From contig NZ_PJIR01000002.1 in NCBI RefSeq assembly GCF_002929355.1, positions 124,001 to 188,000 on the forward strand: a stretch of DNA of 64,000 bases, given 5' to 3'. Below, in pieces: positions 26,027 through 34,349 of this stretch. The position numbers and the translations under genes were made by a program. How positions within the stretch are numbered: position 1 is the first letter of the stretch; the number at the start of each line of letters is the position of its first letter. The stretch comes from Arthrobacter sp. B0490. GTDB lineage: Bacteria; Actinomycetota; Actinomycetes; Actinomycetales; Micrococcaceae. The notes under the pieces were generated by a model that did no database searches, was not told the DNA's origin, and was given only the letters and a program-made list of their open reading frames with translations.

Positions 26027-27604
26027 TCAGTAACTCTGTTGGATCGCCGCCGCGACCGCCCCGACGTCATCGTTCGCCGTGAACACCCCTTCGATGCCGT
26101 CCGCGAACCCCTGGTTCATGATGATCGTGAACGCGACGTTCCGGCCGCTCGCGGTCTCCATGACTCCTCCGAGCGTCTTGGTGGCCAGGCGGAGGCGGCC
26201 GTTGAACGAGTCGCCCCCGGCCAGCGTGCCGGTCTTGGCGAACACCTTCCCTGCGGCGGGACTGTCGACCTGCACTGTCGACAGTGAGCCGTCCACGCCC
26301 AGGATCGGAAGGGTGTCCCGCCAGCGCCCGGCATCCGGGCGCTCCGCCATGATCGTCTGGATCCGGGCTGCGTTCTCGGCCGTGATGTAGTTGCCGGCCA
26401 GGCCCGAGCCGTCGATCAGGGCGGCTCCCGTGATGTCGAGACCGGCGTCCTTCCAGATCCTGCCGGCCTCGCTCATTCCGGTGCTGCAGTCGTCCTTGCC
26501 GGTCTCCACGGCCAGGAGGCAGATGAAGGTCTGGGCGCCGCGGTTGTAGCTGATCTTCATGACGTAGGTCGCTTCCTGTGCCAGCGGTAGCGACTCCAGC
26601 TCGGCGACGGACGGGAGTCCGGCGATGTCTCCCTGCGGAGCGAGCATGGTCGTCGAGTTCACGGCGGTCGGGTCGCCGGACACCGATACGCCTGCCCGCT
26701 CGAGAGCCTCGATGAACGCCGTGCGGGCGAAGGTCGCGGGGTCCTCCAGCACGAGCACCTTCACCTGCGGTTCGCTGCCGGCGGCGATCGTACCGCTGAT
26801 CACGATCTCGCCGTCTCCTGCCGACGTCGGATTGGTCACCTCCGCCTGTTCGCCGGCTGCAACGGTCCGGATGTCACTCACCACTCGCCACGGCTTTACG
26901 GCAGGGGTCAGCTCGACCATCGCCGGTTCGCCGACCTCTCCCGGCGTGATCTGGAGGTCGAGCAGGTTCTGGTTGACGATGATCGGGGTGATCGGTTCTC
27001 CGGCCAGCTCGCCCGCGAAGAGCCGGTCGTCGATGACGACCTCCCCGCTGACCGCGTCGATCCCGGAGCCCTTGACCTGCGCGGCGAGCTCGTTCAATCC
27101 CGTCAGCGGGTCCTCCGGCGTGAGCGTGGCCCCGGGAAGCGGATTGGCATCGTTGTGGTCGAGATCCGTGAAGTCGACGGTGCCGTCGGGCTTCGTGCGC
27201 CCGCCCATCGTGAGGTCCCCCTTCCCGACGAGGACGAGGTTGCCCTGGAGCACCCCGTCGACGACCTCGCCGACCCGCTTCACCGGGGTGGTGAGGGTAT
27301 GATCCGGTCCCCAGGTCAGCCACGCCGCGCCCGCGCTGTAGGTCTTCACGAACGAGCCGGGTTCGGCCATCCTGTCCCCGTCGAGGTCGATGAGCACCTC
27401 CCCCGTGTCGATGTCGGTGGCCGTGATCTGCCAGCGACCGTTCGCGTACTCCGGCTGCTCCATGACCTCCAGCGCCGCAGCCGGCACCTGCGACGCGGCG
27501 CTCTCGTCGTCCGCGGCAGGAGCGACACTGCAGGCCGTCGCCCCAGCGGTGACGAGCATCAGCGCAGCCGCCGCTGCTGTCGTTCTCCGGAGACGTCGGA
27601 TCAT
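26027..27604 (-). CDS. dacB: D-alanyl-D-alanine carboxypeptidase/endopeptidase, PBP4 type (525 aa)
   Basis: Peptidase S13 family, acting on peptidoglycan stems outside the membrane. All three penicillin-binding motifs are visible: S84-F-V-K87, S352-Y-N354 and K457-T-G459. The long insertion between motifs 1 and 2 is typical of PBP4. The N-terminus ends L-V-T-A-G-A-T-A-C25, a possible lipoprotein box, so it may be lipid-anchored rather than free. It overlaps the start region of the upstream serine-hydrolase gene's end by ATGA (27601-27604), so the two are translated together. Confidence 0.93.
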   Translation of the reverse strand: MIRRLRRTTAAAAALMLVTAGATACSVAPAADDESAASQVPAAALEVMEQPEYANGRWQITATDIDTGEVLIDLDGDRMAEPGSFVKTYSAGAAWLTWGPDHTLTTPVKRVGEVVDGVLQGNLVLVGKGDLTMGGRTKPDGTVDFTDLDHNDANPLPGATLTPEDPLTGLNELAAQVKGSGIDAVSGEVVIDDRLFAGELAGEPITPIIVNQNLLDLQITPGEVGEPAMVELTPAVKPWRVVSDIRTVAAGEQAEVTNPTSAGDGEIVISGTIAAGSEPQVKVLVLEDPATFARTAFIEALERAGVSVSGDPTAVNSTTMLAPQGDIAGLPSVAELESLPLAQEATYVMKISYNRGAQTFICLLAVETGKDDCSTGMSEAGRIWKDAGLDITGAALIDGSGLAGNYITAENAARIQTIMAERPDAGRWRDTLPILGVDGSLSTVQVDSPAAGKVFAKTGTLAGGDSFNGRLRLATKTLGGVMETASGRNVAFTIIMNQGFADGIEGVFTANDDVGAVAAAIQQSY

Positions 27605-28848
27605 GGTTCTGCTCCACTCTCGATGACTGCTGCCAGGCGACGGAAGAGTTGATCGGCGGGATGGGCGCCCGATGTCTCGTTGGAGAGGTTCATGAAGGCC
27701 ACGACGGATGCACCGGTGTCCGGCTGGTGGAAGAGGGCAGCCGTGAAGCCGAAGCCCTCACCGTTGTGACCCCACCAGCCCCCGGTCTCGCCGATGCCGA
27801 GCGCATAGAGACCATAGGGCGGACCGGCGTCGAGGGGTGCCCCGACGAGGCGTTGCTTCTGGGTCGATTCCTCGAGCAGCGCACCGGTCGCGAGCGTCTC
27901 AGCCCAGACGCGCCCGTCGTCGAGCGTGGACACCATCGATCCTGCCGGACCGAAGACGGACATGTTGGTTCCCTGCGGGTCGGGCCCGTCATCGTCGGGC
28001 GCGTAGCCCACCGGGTGGGCGGTAGCCCAGGTCGCGACGTCGACGATGTACTCCGTGTCGGCCTGGCCGAGAGGCTCGAGGATGAAGTCCTCCAGCACGG
28101 CGTCGAACGGCTGTCCGGTCGCCTGCTCGACGACGGCGCCGAGCAGGTTGGTGTTCGCGTTCGTGTAGACCTTCCCGGCACCCGGTGCGAACTGGGCGGG
28201 TTTGCCCAGCATGAAACCGTTGAGGTCCTCGAGGGTGAAGATCCGCTCCGGGTTCTCGGAGAACGCCTCGACGAAGTCGTCGTTGGTGTAGTCGGCGTTG
28301 CCGCTGGTCATGCCGGCGAGGTCGCGCAGGGTGATCCGGTCGCCGTCGGTGACACCCTCGACGTACTGGTCGATCGTGTCGTCGAGCGAGATCACGCCCT
28401 GATCGACGAGTTGCAGGACGAGCGTCACGGTGTAGGACTTGGTGATGCTGCGCAGGGGCCACTGCATTGCGGGGTCGACGGCAACGTCCTTCTCGACGTC
28501 GGCCGTACCGGAGACCGTGGTCCAGGTGCCTTTTCCCGGGATCCAGACGCCGACAGCCGCTCCGGGCACCCCGTACTCGGTCATCGTCTGCTCGACGGTT
28601 TCCTGGAGGCCGGTCCGCAGGTCTCTCGGTAGTTCTCCTCCTGGCGCGGCCGGGCGACCGTCCGGGCTCTCGGCCGCCGGGGAAGCGGCCGTGGACGATC
28701 CTGTGGACGATTCCGTGGAGGACGCCGGGGGCGTGGCGCCGGGCGATGTCCCGGCGCATCCTGCGAGCAGGACCGCCGCGGCAAGGCCGGCGGCACTGAC
28801 GCCGACGGCGCATGCGCGGCGCCCCGAGAGTACGGTGCTTCTCGTCAC
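27601..28848 (-). CDS. Beta-lactamase-family (class C fold) serine hydrolase lipoprotein (415 aa)
   Basis: S12-type fold with S134-I-T-K137, Y228-T-N230 and a late G-H-N-G in place of K-T-G. The lipobox is L-L-A-G-C31. Residues ~35-75 are a Ser/Thr/Pro linker. Such proteins include DD-peptidases, esterases and D-amino-acid amidases; the H-N-G motif suits carboxypeptidase/esterase members better than true AmpC. It is coupled to dacB downstream, which favours a peptidoglycan role. Confidence 0.88.
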   Translation of the reverse strand: MTRSTVLSGRRACAVGVSAAGLAAAVLLAGCAGTSPGATPPASSTESSTGSSTAASPAAESPDGRPAAPGGELPRDLRTGLQETVEQTMTEYGVPGAAVGVWIPGKGTWTTVSGTADVEKDVAVDPAMQWPLRSITKSYTVTLVLQLVDQGVISLDDTIDQYVEGVTDGDRITLRDLAGMTSGNADYTNDDFVEAFSENPERIFTLEDLNGFMLGKPAQFAPGAGKVYTNANTNLLGAVVEQATGQPFDAVLEDFILEPLGQADTEYIVDVATWATAHPVGYAPDDDGPDPQGTNMSVFGPAGSMVSTLDDGRVWAETLATGALLEESTQKQRLVGAPLDAGPPYGLYALGIGETGGWWGHNGEGFGFTAALFHQPDTGASVVAFMNLSNETSGAHPADQLFRRLAAVIESGAEP

Positions 28849-29047
28849 GAGCAGCTCCTTCGGTCGTCAGCACCGCGGAACTGGTCAGTCAGACGCACAG
28901 GACCGCAATACGGATCGGTAAAGACGCATGCCCGTAACCTAGTCCTGTCCCGGGTGGGCCACTAGCGACCTGGGTCCATGTTTTACGGCACCAGGCCACG
29001 GGAGGCGGGGGACAGGACCTTCCCCACGTCCGGTGGAGGCGCCCGGT

Positions 29048-30106
29048 TCACTGATCGGAGGACAGCAGCCAGCGCCACCATCCTGCCGGTTTCGATGCGG
29101 GCGCCGGTCGGGACTCGACCTCCGGCTCCGGTTGCTCGCCCAGGGCCTGCGCGGCCTGGACGAGGTCGTCCGTGGTGAGTGTCATGACGTCATCACGATC
29201 GAGCGCGTCGAGACTCCGGTCCGCGTCGAGCGACAGCCTCAACGCCTGCCGGTTGAGCGCCTGCTCGAACAGGGTGCGGGCGAAGCGCGCATTACCGGAG
29301 TCCTCGCCGGCGTGGACGTTCCCGAGGATGCGGCGCAGCATCTGGTCCGCTCCCGGCTCCAGCGTGTACTCGTGCTGGACCAGCATCTGGCTGAAGATCG
29401 TCTCGAGCGCATCGACCGAGTAGTCGGGGAAGGTGATCTCGCGCGCGAACCGGGAGCGCAAGCCGGGATTAGAGAGCAGGAACGATTCCATCAGCCGCGG
29501 GTAGCCGGCCACGATGACCACCAGGCGATGGCGATGATCCTCCATCCGCTTGAGCAGGACCTCGATCGCTTCGGGGCCGAAGTCCATCCGGCCGTCCTCC
29601 GGCGTCAGGGCATACGCCTCGTCGATGAACAGGACGCCGTCCAGCGCCCGCCGGATGACCCGGTCCGTCTTGATGGCCGTCGCACCGACGTACTGCCCTA
29701 CCAGGCCCGACCGATCGACCTCCACCAGATGGCCCTTCTGCAGCAGCCCGACCGCGCGGTACATCTCGGCCAGGAGACGGGCCACGGTGGTCTTGCCGGT
29801 GCCGGGGTTTCCGAGGAACACCAGATGCTGGGATGTGGCGACCTCCGGCAGCCCGTGGGCCTTGCGGCGGGCCTGGACCTGGAGCAGCGCGACGAGCGCC
29901 CGCACCTGTTCCTTGACCGTCTCCAGGCCGACCAGGGCGTCGAGCTCGGCCTGCACCTCGGAAAGTGGCCGGGCCGGGCCGGGCCGCGTGCTGAAGAATT
30001 CCCCGACGCGGTCGTCGATGCGCTCCGAGCCCGGAAGCTTGAGTTGATCGGCCAGATGGCCGATGGTCTCGCGCAACTCATCGAGCGGATTCCGGCTGGC
30101 AGCCAT
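29048..30106 (-). CDS. CbxX/CfqX-type AAA+ ATPase (352 aa)
   Basis: ATG at 30104-30106 after AGGAGA. Walker A G-N-P-G-T-G-K-T at 99-106; Walker B L-F-I-D162-E163; sensor segments V-I-V-A-G-Y and F-A-R-E-I-T-F. A ~50-residue N-terminal helical region and a Pro-rich tail ending W-W-R-W-L-L surround the core. Relatives include rubisco activase CbxX and the C-terminal half of the type VII ATPase EccA, but no ESX gene is nearby. The partner remodelled by this ATPase is unknown. Confidence 0.88.
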   Translation of the reverse strand: MAASRNPLDELRETIGHLADQLKLPGSERIDDRVGEFFSTRPGPARPLSEVQAELDALVGLETVKEQVRALVALLQVQARRKAHGLPEVATSQHLVFLGNPGTGKTTVARLLAEMYRAVGLLQKGHLVEVDRSGLVGQYVGATAIKTDRVIRRALDGVLFIDEAYALTPEDGRMDFGPEAIEVLLKRMEDHRHRLVVIVAGYPRLMESFLLSNPGLRSRFAREITFPDYSVDALETIFSQMLVQHEYTLEPGADQMLRRILGNVHAGEDSGNARFARTLFEQALNRQALRLSLDADRSLDALDRDDVMTLTTDDLVQAAQALGEQPEPEVESRPAPASKPAGWWRWLLSSDQ

Positions 30107-30280
30107 GCGTTTCTCCTGTAGCCATCCCTGGGACGCGAGCGAAGGATCCGCGGTGGTCGGATCGATGCAGTGGATCGGCAGGGTTCTTGGTGGGTGGATC
30201 CCCACTGTAGTACCGCAGGTCGGACCGCCCCGAGTGCGTGGCCAGGCAGGTCTCGCCGGTCGGCTGCACCGCGAGTGAAG

Positions 30281-30299
30281 CCGGCCCACGGAGGGCCGG
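30281..30299 (-). terminator. Hairpin downstream of the 71-aa gene
   Basis: CCGGCCC and GGGCCGG form a 7-bp stem around ACGGA, about 30 bases past the stop at 30329. Confidence 0.5.
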
Positions 30300-30328
30300 T
30301 TCCGCGCCCACCGGCGGGAGCAGAGGGC

Positions 30329-30544
30329 TCAGCTGCTGCCCGGCTGCGACGCGGCCAGCGCGTCGACGGCGTCCAGGACGGCAAGCAGCGGCAGGTCGGC
30401 GACCGCGGCGACGAGGGCCAGTGGCACACCGCTGATGACAGCCGAGGCGACCGCCCGTTGAAGCTCCGCCGGCGGGTCCGCGTCGACGGAGTCGACGGTG
30501 GCCCGCGCGACAGTAGCTACCCGTTCCAGATGATCCGACGTCAT
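30329..30544 (-). CDS. Small hypothetical protein (71 aa)
   Basis: An excellent ribosome site (CGGGAGGAAGC) precedes the ATG at 30542-30544. The product starts M-T-S-D-H-L-E-R-V-A-T-V-A-R-A-T-V and is nearly all helix with alanine and valine heptads (A-L-V-A-A-V-A-D-L-P-L-L-A-V-L-D-A-V-D-A-L), suggesting an amphipathic bundle. No known family. Its start overlaps the end of a possible 83-aa frame as ATGA. Confidence 0.68.
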   Translation of the reverse strand: MTSDHLERVATVARATVDSVDADPPAELQRAVASAVISGVPLALVAAVADLPLLAVLDAVDALAASQPGSS

Positions 30545-30792
30545 GCTTCCTCCCGAGAGCCCCGTTGCCCTGTTCCCATCGTCCATTGTCGACGCGTCGG
30601 GTCGAGCGGGGGAAGCACCAGGTGCTCGTCGAATGCCCTTGCAAGATGGCGGAGTATGCAAGACAGCACCAGCCCGACACGCTCGGACACGGAGCCCGGC
30701 AGCTGCGCGAGCGCCGGGGTGCTGATCCGGACGAAGATGCTGGAACACGAGTGGGAGTCGTGTAAACCCTGCGCCGGACACGCCGTTGTCAT
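30541..30792 (-). CDS. Possible small protein (83 aa) coupled to the 71-aa gene
   Basis: From ATG 30790-30792 a frame with fair third-position G/C reads M-T-T-A-C-P-A-Q-G-L-H and includes E-R-V-G-L-V-L-S-C-I-L-R-H-L. It ends in E-E-A with its TGA overlapping the next ATG. The junction is like a real coupled pair, but the composition is only moderate and a rare TTA codon is present. Confidence 0.33.
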   Translation of the reverse strand: MTTACPAQGLHDSHSCSSIFVRISTPALAQLPGSVSERVGLVLSCILRHLARAFDEHLVLPPLDPTRRQWTMGTGQRGSREEA

Positions 30793-30898
30793 GGATCGAG
30801 TGCCCTTTCGTGAGGTACTGGAGTAGGTCCCGGCAGCTGGTGGCAGGTGATGCGAGCGGACCGGACGCTGTTGGTCGACGGATAAGGACGGGATTGCT
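30793..30898. other. Short gene-free interval upstream of the FabF-like gene
   Basis: With the doubtful frame at 30541-30792 this makes up the 354 bases between the 71-aa gene and the FabF-like gene. AAGGA near 30885 is the ribosome site of the latter; nothing else is evident. Confidence 0.4.
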
Positions 30899-32119
30899 GT
30901 GGTTGAGAGTGCGCGGGGCGTAGTGGTGACCGGTATGGGTGCAATGACTCCCCTCGGAGGGACGGTTGCCCGGACCTGGGACGGCCTTCTCGAGGGTCGG
31001 TCGGGAATCGCGGCCCTGGATCAGCCGTGGGCGCAGGAACTACCGGTGCGCCTCGCCGGGCTCGTCCTGGCCGATCCCGCAGCATCGCTGTCCACCAGGG
31101 AGTTCCGGCGTATGGATCGCTGCGGGCACCTGGCGCTGGTCGCGTCGCGGGAGGCATGGGACCAGGCCGGCCGGCCGGCCGTCGAGCCCGACAGGCTCGC
31201 TGTCGTGATCGGATCCGGCTACGGAGGTCTGGGTACGGTGCTGTCCCAGGTGCGGACCCTGGATGCCGGGGGATCGCGCCGGGTCTCGCCGCACACGTTG
31301 ACGCAGATCATGGTGAACGGGCCTTCGGCATGGGTGTCGATCGACATCGGCGCGCAGGGAGGCGCCCGTACCCCGGTGAGTGCCTGCGCCTCGGGAGCCG
31401 AAGCGATCGCCCAGGGTGTCGAGATGATCACGTCGGGGGCCGTGGATGTCGTCGTGGCCGGGGGAGTGGATGCATGTGTCAACGAGCTGGCGATCAGCGG
31501 TTTCGCTCAACTCCGGGCCCTCTCGACGAGCGGAGGTGACCCGGCGGCTGCTTCGCGGCCTTTCGATCGGGACCGGAACGGGTTCGTCATGGCCGAGGGT
31601 GCCGGCATCATCGTCCTCGAGCGGGAGGAGTTCGCCCGGGCGCGGGGAGCCGAGATCCTCGGTCGGGTGGCCGGGGCAGCCGTGACCTCGGATGCCGGGG
31701 ACATCGTGGCCGCCGACCAGGCCATCCAACACCGGGTCATGCAGAAGGCTCTCGCCGCGGCAGGGCTTACGGGGTCGGATATCGACTTCGTCCACGCGCA
31801 CGCCACCTCTACCCCCGTCGGTGACCTCCTCGAAGCGGGTGCGATCAGTACCGTGGTCGGCAACGAGGTGCCGGTCACCTCCACCAAGTCCATGACAGGG
31901 CACCTGCTGGGAGGGGCCGGGACGCTCGGTGCCATCGTGACTCTGCAGGCCCTGAGGACGGGTCGACTTCCCGGCACGATCAACTTCGAGAATCCCGACC
32001 CCGAGATCGCCCTCAACGTCATCGACACCACGACCGGGTGTGCGGGCTCGACAGCCGCCATCACCAACGCCTTCGGATTCGGCGGCCACAGCACCGCTCT
32101 CGTCATCACCGCTGCATGA
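30899..32119 (+). CDS. Beta-ketoacyl-ACP synthase II-like protein (406 aa)
   Basis: Thiolase-fold condensing enzyme with a complete catalytic set: C163 (S-A-C-A-S-G-A), H301 (H-A-H-A-T-S-T), K330 and H335 (T-K-S-M-T-G-H), plus the C-terminal F-G-F-G-G-H. G-A-G-T-L-G-A near residue 340 also matches FabF. It starts with GTG at 30899. It is not in a fab operon (no fabD, fabH or acpP adjacent), so it may be a second KAS II for specialised or stress fatty-acid synthesis. EAL and SGNH genes follow on the same strand. Confidence 0.9.
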   Translation: MVESARGVVVTGMGAMTPLGGTVARTWDGLLEGRSGIAALDQPWAQELPVRLAGLVLADPAASLSTREFRRMDRCGHLALVASREAWDQAGRPAVEPDRLAVVIGSGYGGLGTVLSQVRTLDAGGSRRVSPHTLTQIMVNGPSAWVSIDIGAQGGARTPVSACASGAEAIAQGVEMITSGAVDVVVAGGVDACVNELAISGFAQLRALSTSGGDPAAASRPFDRDRNGFVMAEGAGIIVLEREEFARARGAEILGRVAGAAVTSDAGDIVAADQAIQHRVMQKALAAAGLTGSDIDFVHAHATSTPVGDLLEAGAISTVVGNEVPVTSTKSMTGHLLGGAGTLGAIVTLQALRTGRLPGTINFENPDPEIALNVIDTTTGCAGSTAAITNAFGFGGHSTALVITAA

Positions 32120-32285
32120 CAGATCCCGACGGGAGGGGCCGCCTGTCCTCGGTGCCTCGACGCTTCCACGAGGTCCGTAGGGCAAGTCGGCCGATCCTGC
32201 ACGTGGTGGATGTCCCCGCCGCGCCTCGAGGCCGTCCTGCACCGTGTGTCCTAGGGTGGACGAGACCAGTGAGGGGGCGTTCTGC

Positions 32286-33053
32286 ATGGCATGCAACGGC
32301 TGCGCGACATCCACAAGGCTCGATTTCGAGTTCAGTATGGCTTTCCAGCCGATCTACGACGCCGTCGACGAGCGCGTGTGGGGCTATGAGGCGCTCGTCA
32401 GAGGCCTATCGGGCGAGGGCGCTTTCCAGGTCCTGTCGCAGGTCTCGCCGGAGCAGAAGTATCGCTTCGACCAGGACTGCCGCGTCAAGGCGATCGAGCT
32501 GGCATCGCGACTGTTCCCCGAGGGCGAGGACTTGAAGCTGTCGATCAACTTCATGCCCAATGCGGTCTACGAACCGGCTGCCTGCCTGCGAGCGACGCTG
32601 CTCGCAGCTGCCCGGTGCAGCTTTCCGACGTCGTCGATCATGTTCGAATTCACGGAGAACGAGGAGATCGCGGACACCGGTCACCTGACGAACATCATCA
32701 CCGAGTATCGGAAGCATGGTTTCACCACCGCCATCGACGACTTCGGTGCCGGTCATGCGGGACTGGGGCTCTTGGTCGAGTTCCAGCCGGACCTGATCAA
32801 GATCGATATGAAGCTCGTCCGGGGAGTGGACGGCAGCCCGGCCCGCCAGGCCGTCATCGGCGGCATCGTGGGAATCGCCGAGGATCTCGGCATGACCGTG
32901 CTCGCAGAGGGCATCGAGTCCGAGGCGGAATTCCTGTTCCTGAAGGCGCGTGGGATCCGCCTCTTCCAGGGGTATTGGTTCGCGAAGCCGGAATTCGAGA
33001 AACTTCCGCGCCTACGGTTCGGGGTCGTCCCCGACATCGGCGCTGTCGCTTAG
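32286..33053 (+). CDS. EAL-domain cyclic-di-GMP phosphodiesterase (256 aa)
   Basis: A single EAL domain follows a short N-terminus carrying C-x2-C (M-A-C-N-G-C). All catalytic positions are present: E35 (E-A-L), N88, E121/E124, D151-D152 (D-D-F-G), K172 (I-K-I-D), E208 and E211 (A-E-G-I-E), Q228. It should hydrolyse c-di-GMP. No GGDEF or sensor domain is attached. The ATG at 32286 follows GAGGGGG; TAGGGT at 32252-32257 may be the -10 box. The C-x2-C could bind a metal or sense redox. Confidence 0.9.
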   Translation: MACNGCATSTRLDFEFSMAFQPIYDAVDERVWGYEALVRGLSGEGAFQVLSQVSPEQKYRFDQDCRVKAIELASRLFPEGEDLKLSINFMPNAVYEPAACLRATLLAAARCSFPTSSIMFEFTENEEIADTGHLTNIITEYRKHGFTTAIDDFGAGHAGLGLLVEFQPDLIKIDMKLVRGVDGSPARQAVIGGIVGIAEDLGMTVLAEGIESEAEFLFLKARGIRLFQGYWFAKPEFEKLPRLRFGVVPDIGAVA

Positions 33054-33284
33054 GCTCTTCGCTTTCCCGCGTGTCACAATTCCGGTCCTGGAAATCACGC
33101 TTTCGCGCTTGCCGGGTTATCCTGCGGAGGTGTCCGTCCGCGAGACCCTCGTCGGTTCTCCGGGAATTCTGATGTCTGGAACAGTGCTGGAGCGTCGTGA
33201 GATTCCCGGCACCGCTTCGAGGTCCGCGGCCGACACTGCTCCTACCGACGTCCGTTGAATCGATGGCGGACCCGGAGGGCTCGG

Positions 33285-34238
33285 ATGCTGCAGGGGGACA
33301 CCATTCACAGGACAAGACACGGACGATTCCGGGCTGCTATGACCGTTGGCGCGAGTCTCGCTGCCGGGATCCTGCTCATGGCGACAGCGGCCGATGGCGG
33401 CGGCCTCGGGTCGCCCCCGCCGAGGACGGCAAGCACGCCTCCGGCATCGGCCGACCCGTCGCCCACCGCGCAGGCGGCCTCGGCGTCCCCGACGGCATCT
33501 GCGAGCCCGACGGCGGCGATCACGCCCTCACCGCCCCCCACAGAACCGCCTCCTGCCCCGTGCATCGATCCCATCAGCAAGGGTCCCGGGCTGGAACTGC
33601 CGGATCCCGGTCGGACAGCCCTGTTGATCGGTGATTCCCAGTCCAGTGGCGCGGCCGGGGTCGCCGCCGACCGGACCTGGACGCAGGCCGGGCTGCGAGG
33701 CGTAGGGTACGACGTCCGGTTCGTGGGGGCGGGCGGCACAGGGTTCGTGGCCATGAACGACAGCGGCGCGACCAATTACCCCTCGGCACTCATCCAGGGA
33801 CAATGGGTGCTGCCGTGCGCGGATCCTGCGCTCATCGTCGTTCAGGGCGGGGGCAACGACGCGGCGCTGGGCGCCTCCGATGAGCAGATCGTCGGAGGCG
33901 CCGACGCGGTCGTCTCCACGCTCAGCCGGACGTACGCCTCATCGAAGATCGTCCTGATCGGGACCCTGGCAACAGGAGTTGCCCATGGTGGCGGAAGGCG
34001 CGCTGAGGTGGACGGCGTTCTGGGCGCCTTCGCCATGAGTCGCAACTTCCTCTTCATCAGCCCGGGCGACTGGTTGACCCGTTTCCAGGCAGTTGCAGAG
34101 ATGGCCGACACGGTGCACCTGACCCAGGCCGGCCATGATCGCCTTGCCGGTGTGCTGGGAGCCCAGTTGAAGGACATGCAGCTCACCCCGCCCGGCCTGA
34201 CCAGCGTGCATCAGACGCCGCCCGAAGCCCAGCCCTGA
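33285..34238 (+). CDS. Secreted SGNH/GDSL hydrolase (317 aa)
   Basis: ATG at 33285 after GGAGGG. A signal peptide or anchor helix (~residues 18-38) and a Pro/Ser/Thr linker (~45-95) precede an SGNH domain: S118 in I-G-D-S-Q, G-G-G-N-D for blocks II/III, and D275/H278 in D-T-V-H-L-T-Q. The full set indicates an active extracellular esterase or deacetylase. The substrate, perhaps wall polysaccharide O-acyl groups, is inferred from location. A paralogous domain is in the next gene. Confidence 0.87.
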   Translation: MLQGDTIHRTRHGRFRAAMTVGASLAAGILLMATAADGGGLGSPPPRTASTPPASADPSPTAQAASASPTASASPTAAITPSPPPTEPPPAPCIDPISKGPGLELPDPGRTALLIGDSQSSGAAGVAADRTWTQAGLRGVGYDVRFVGAGGTGFVAMNDSGATNYPSALIQGQWVLPCADPALIVVQGGGNDAALGASDEQIVGGADAVVSTLSRTYASSKIVLIGTLATGVAHGGGRRAEVDGVLGAFAMSRNFLFISPGDWLTRFQAVAEMADTVHLTQAGHDRLAGVLGAQLKDMQLTPPGLTSVHQTPPEAQP

Positions 34239-34349
34239 ATCACCCGGAATTGTTCTCCGGCGTAGTGAAAAGGATTCGGGCCGATTTCATTGGCGCCTCG
34301 CCCGGCACCGAGTAGTCTTCCTTCCACGAGCCCACAAACGGGGGAAAAC

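Noticed and set aside
30899..32119. Start of a polyketide synthase cluster
   Set aside because: The FabF-like gene has no acyltransferase, ACP or ketoreductase neighbours.
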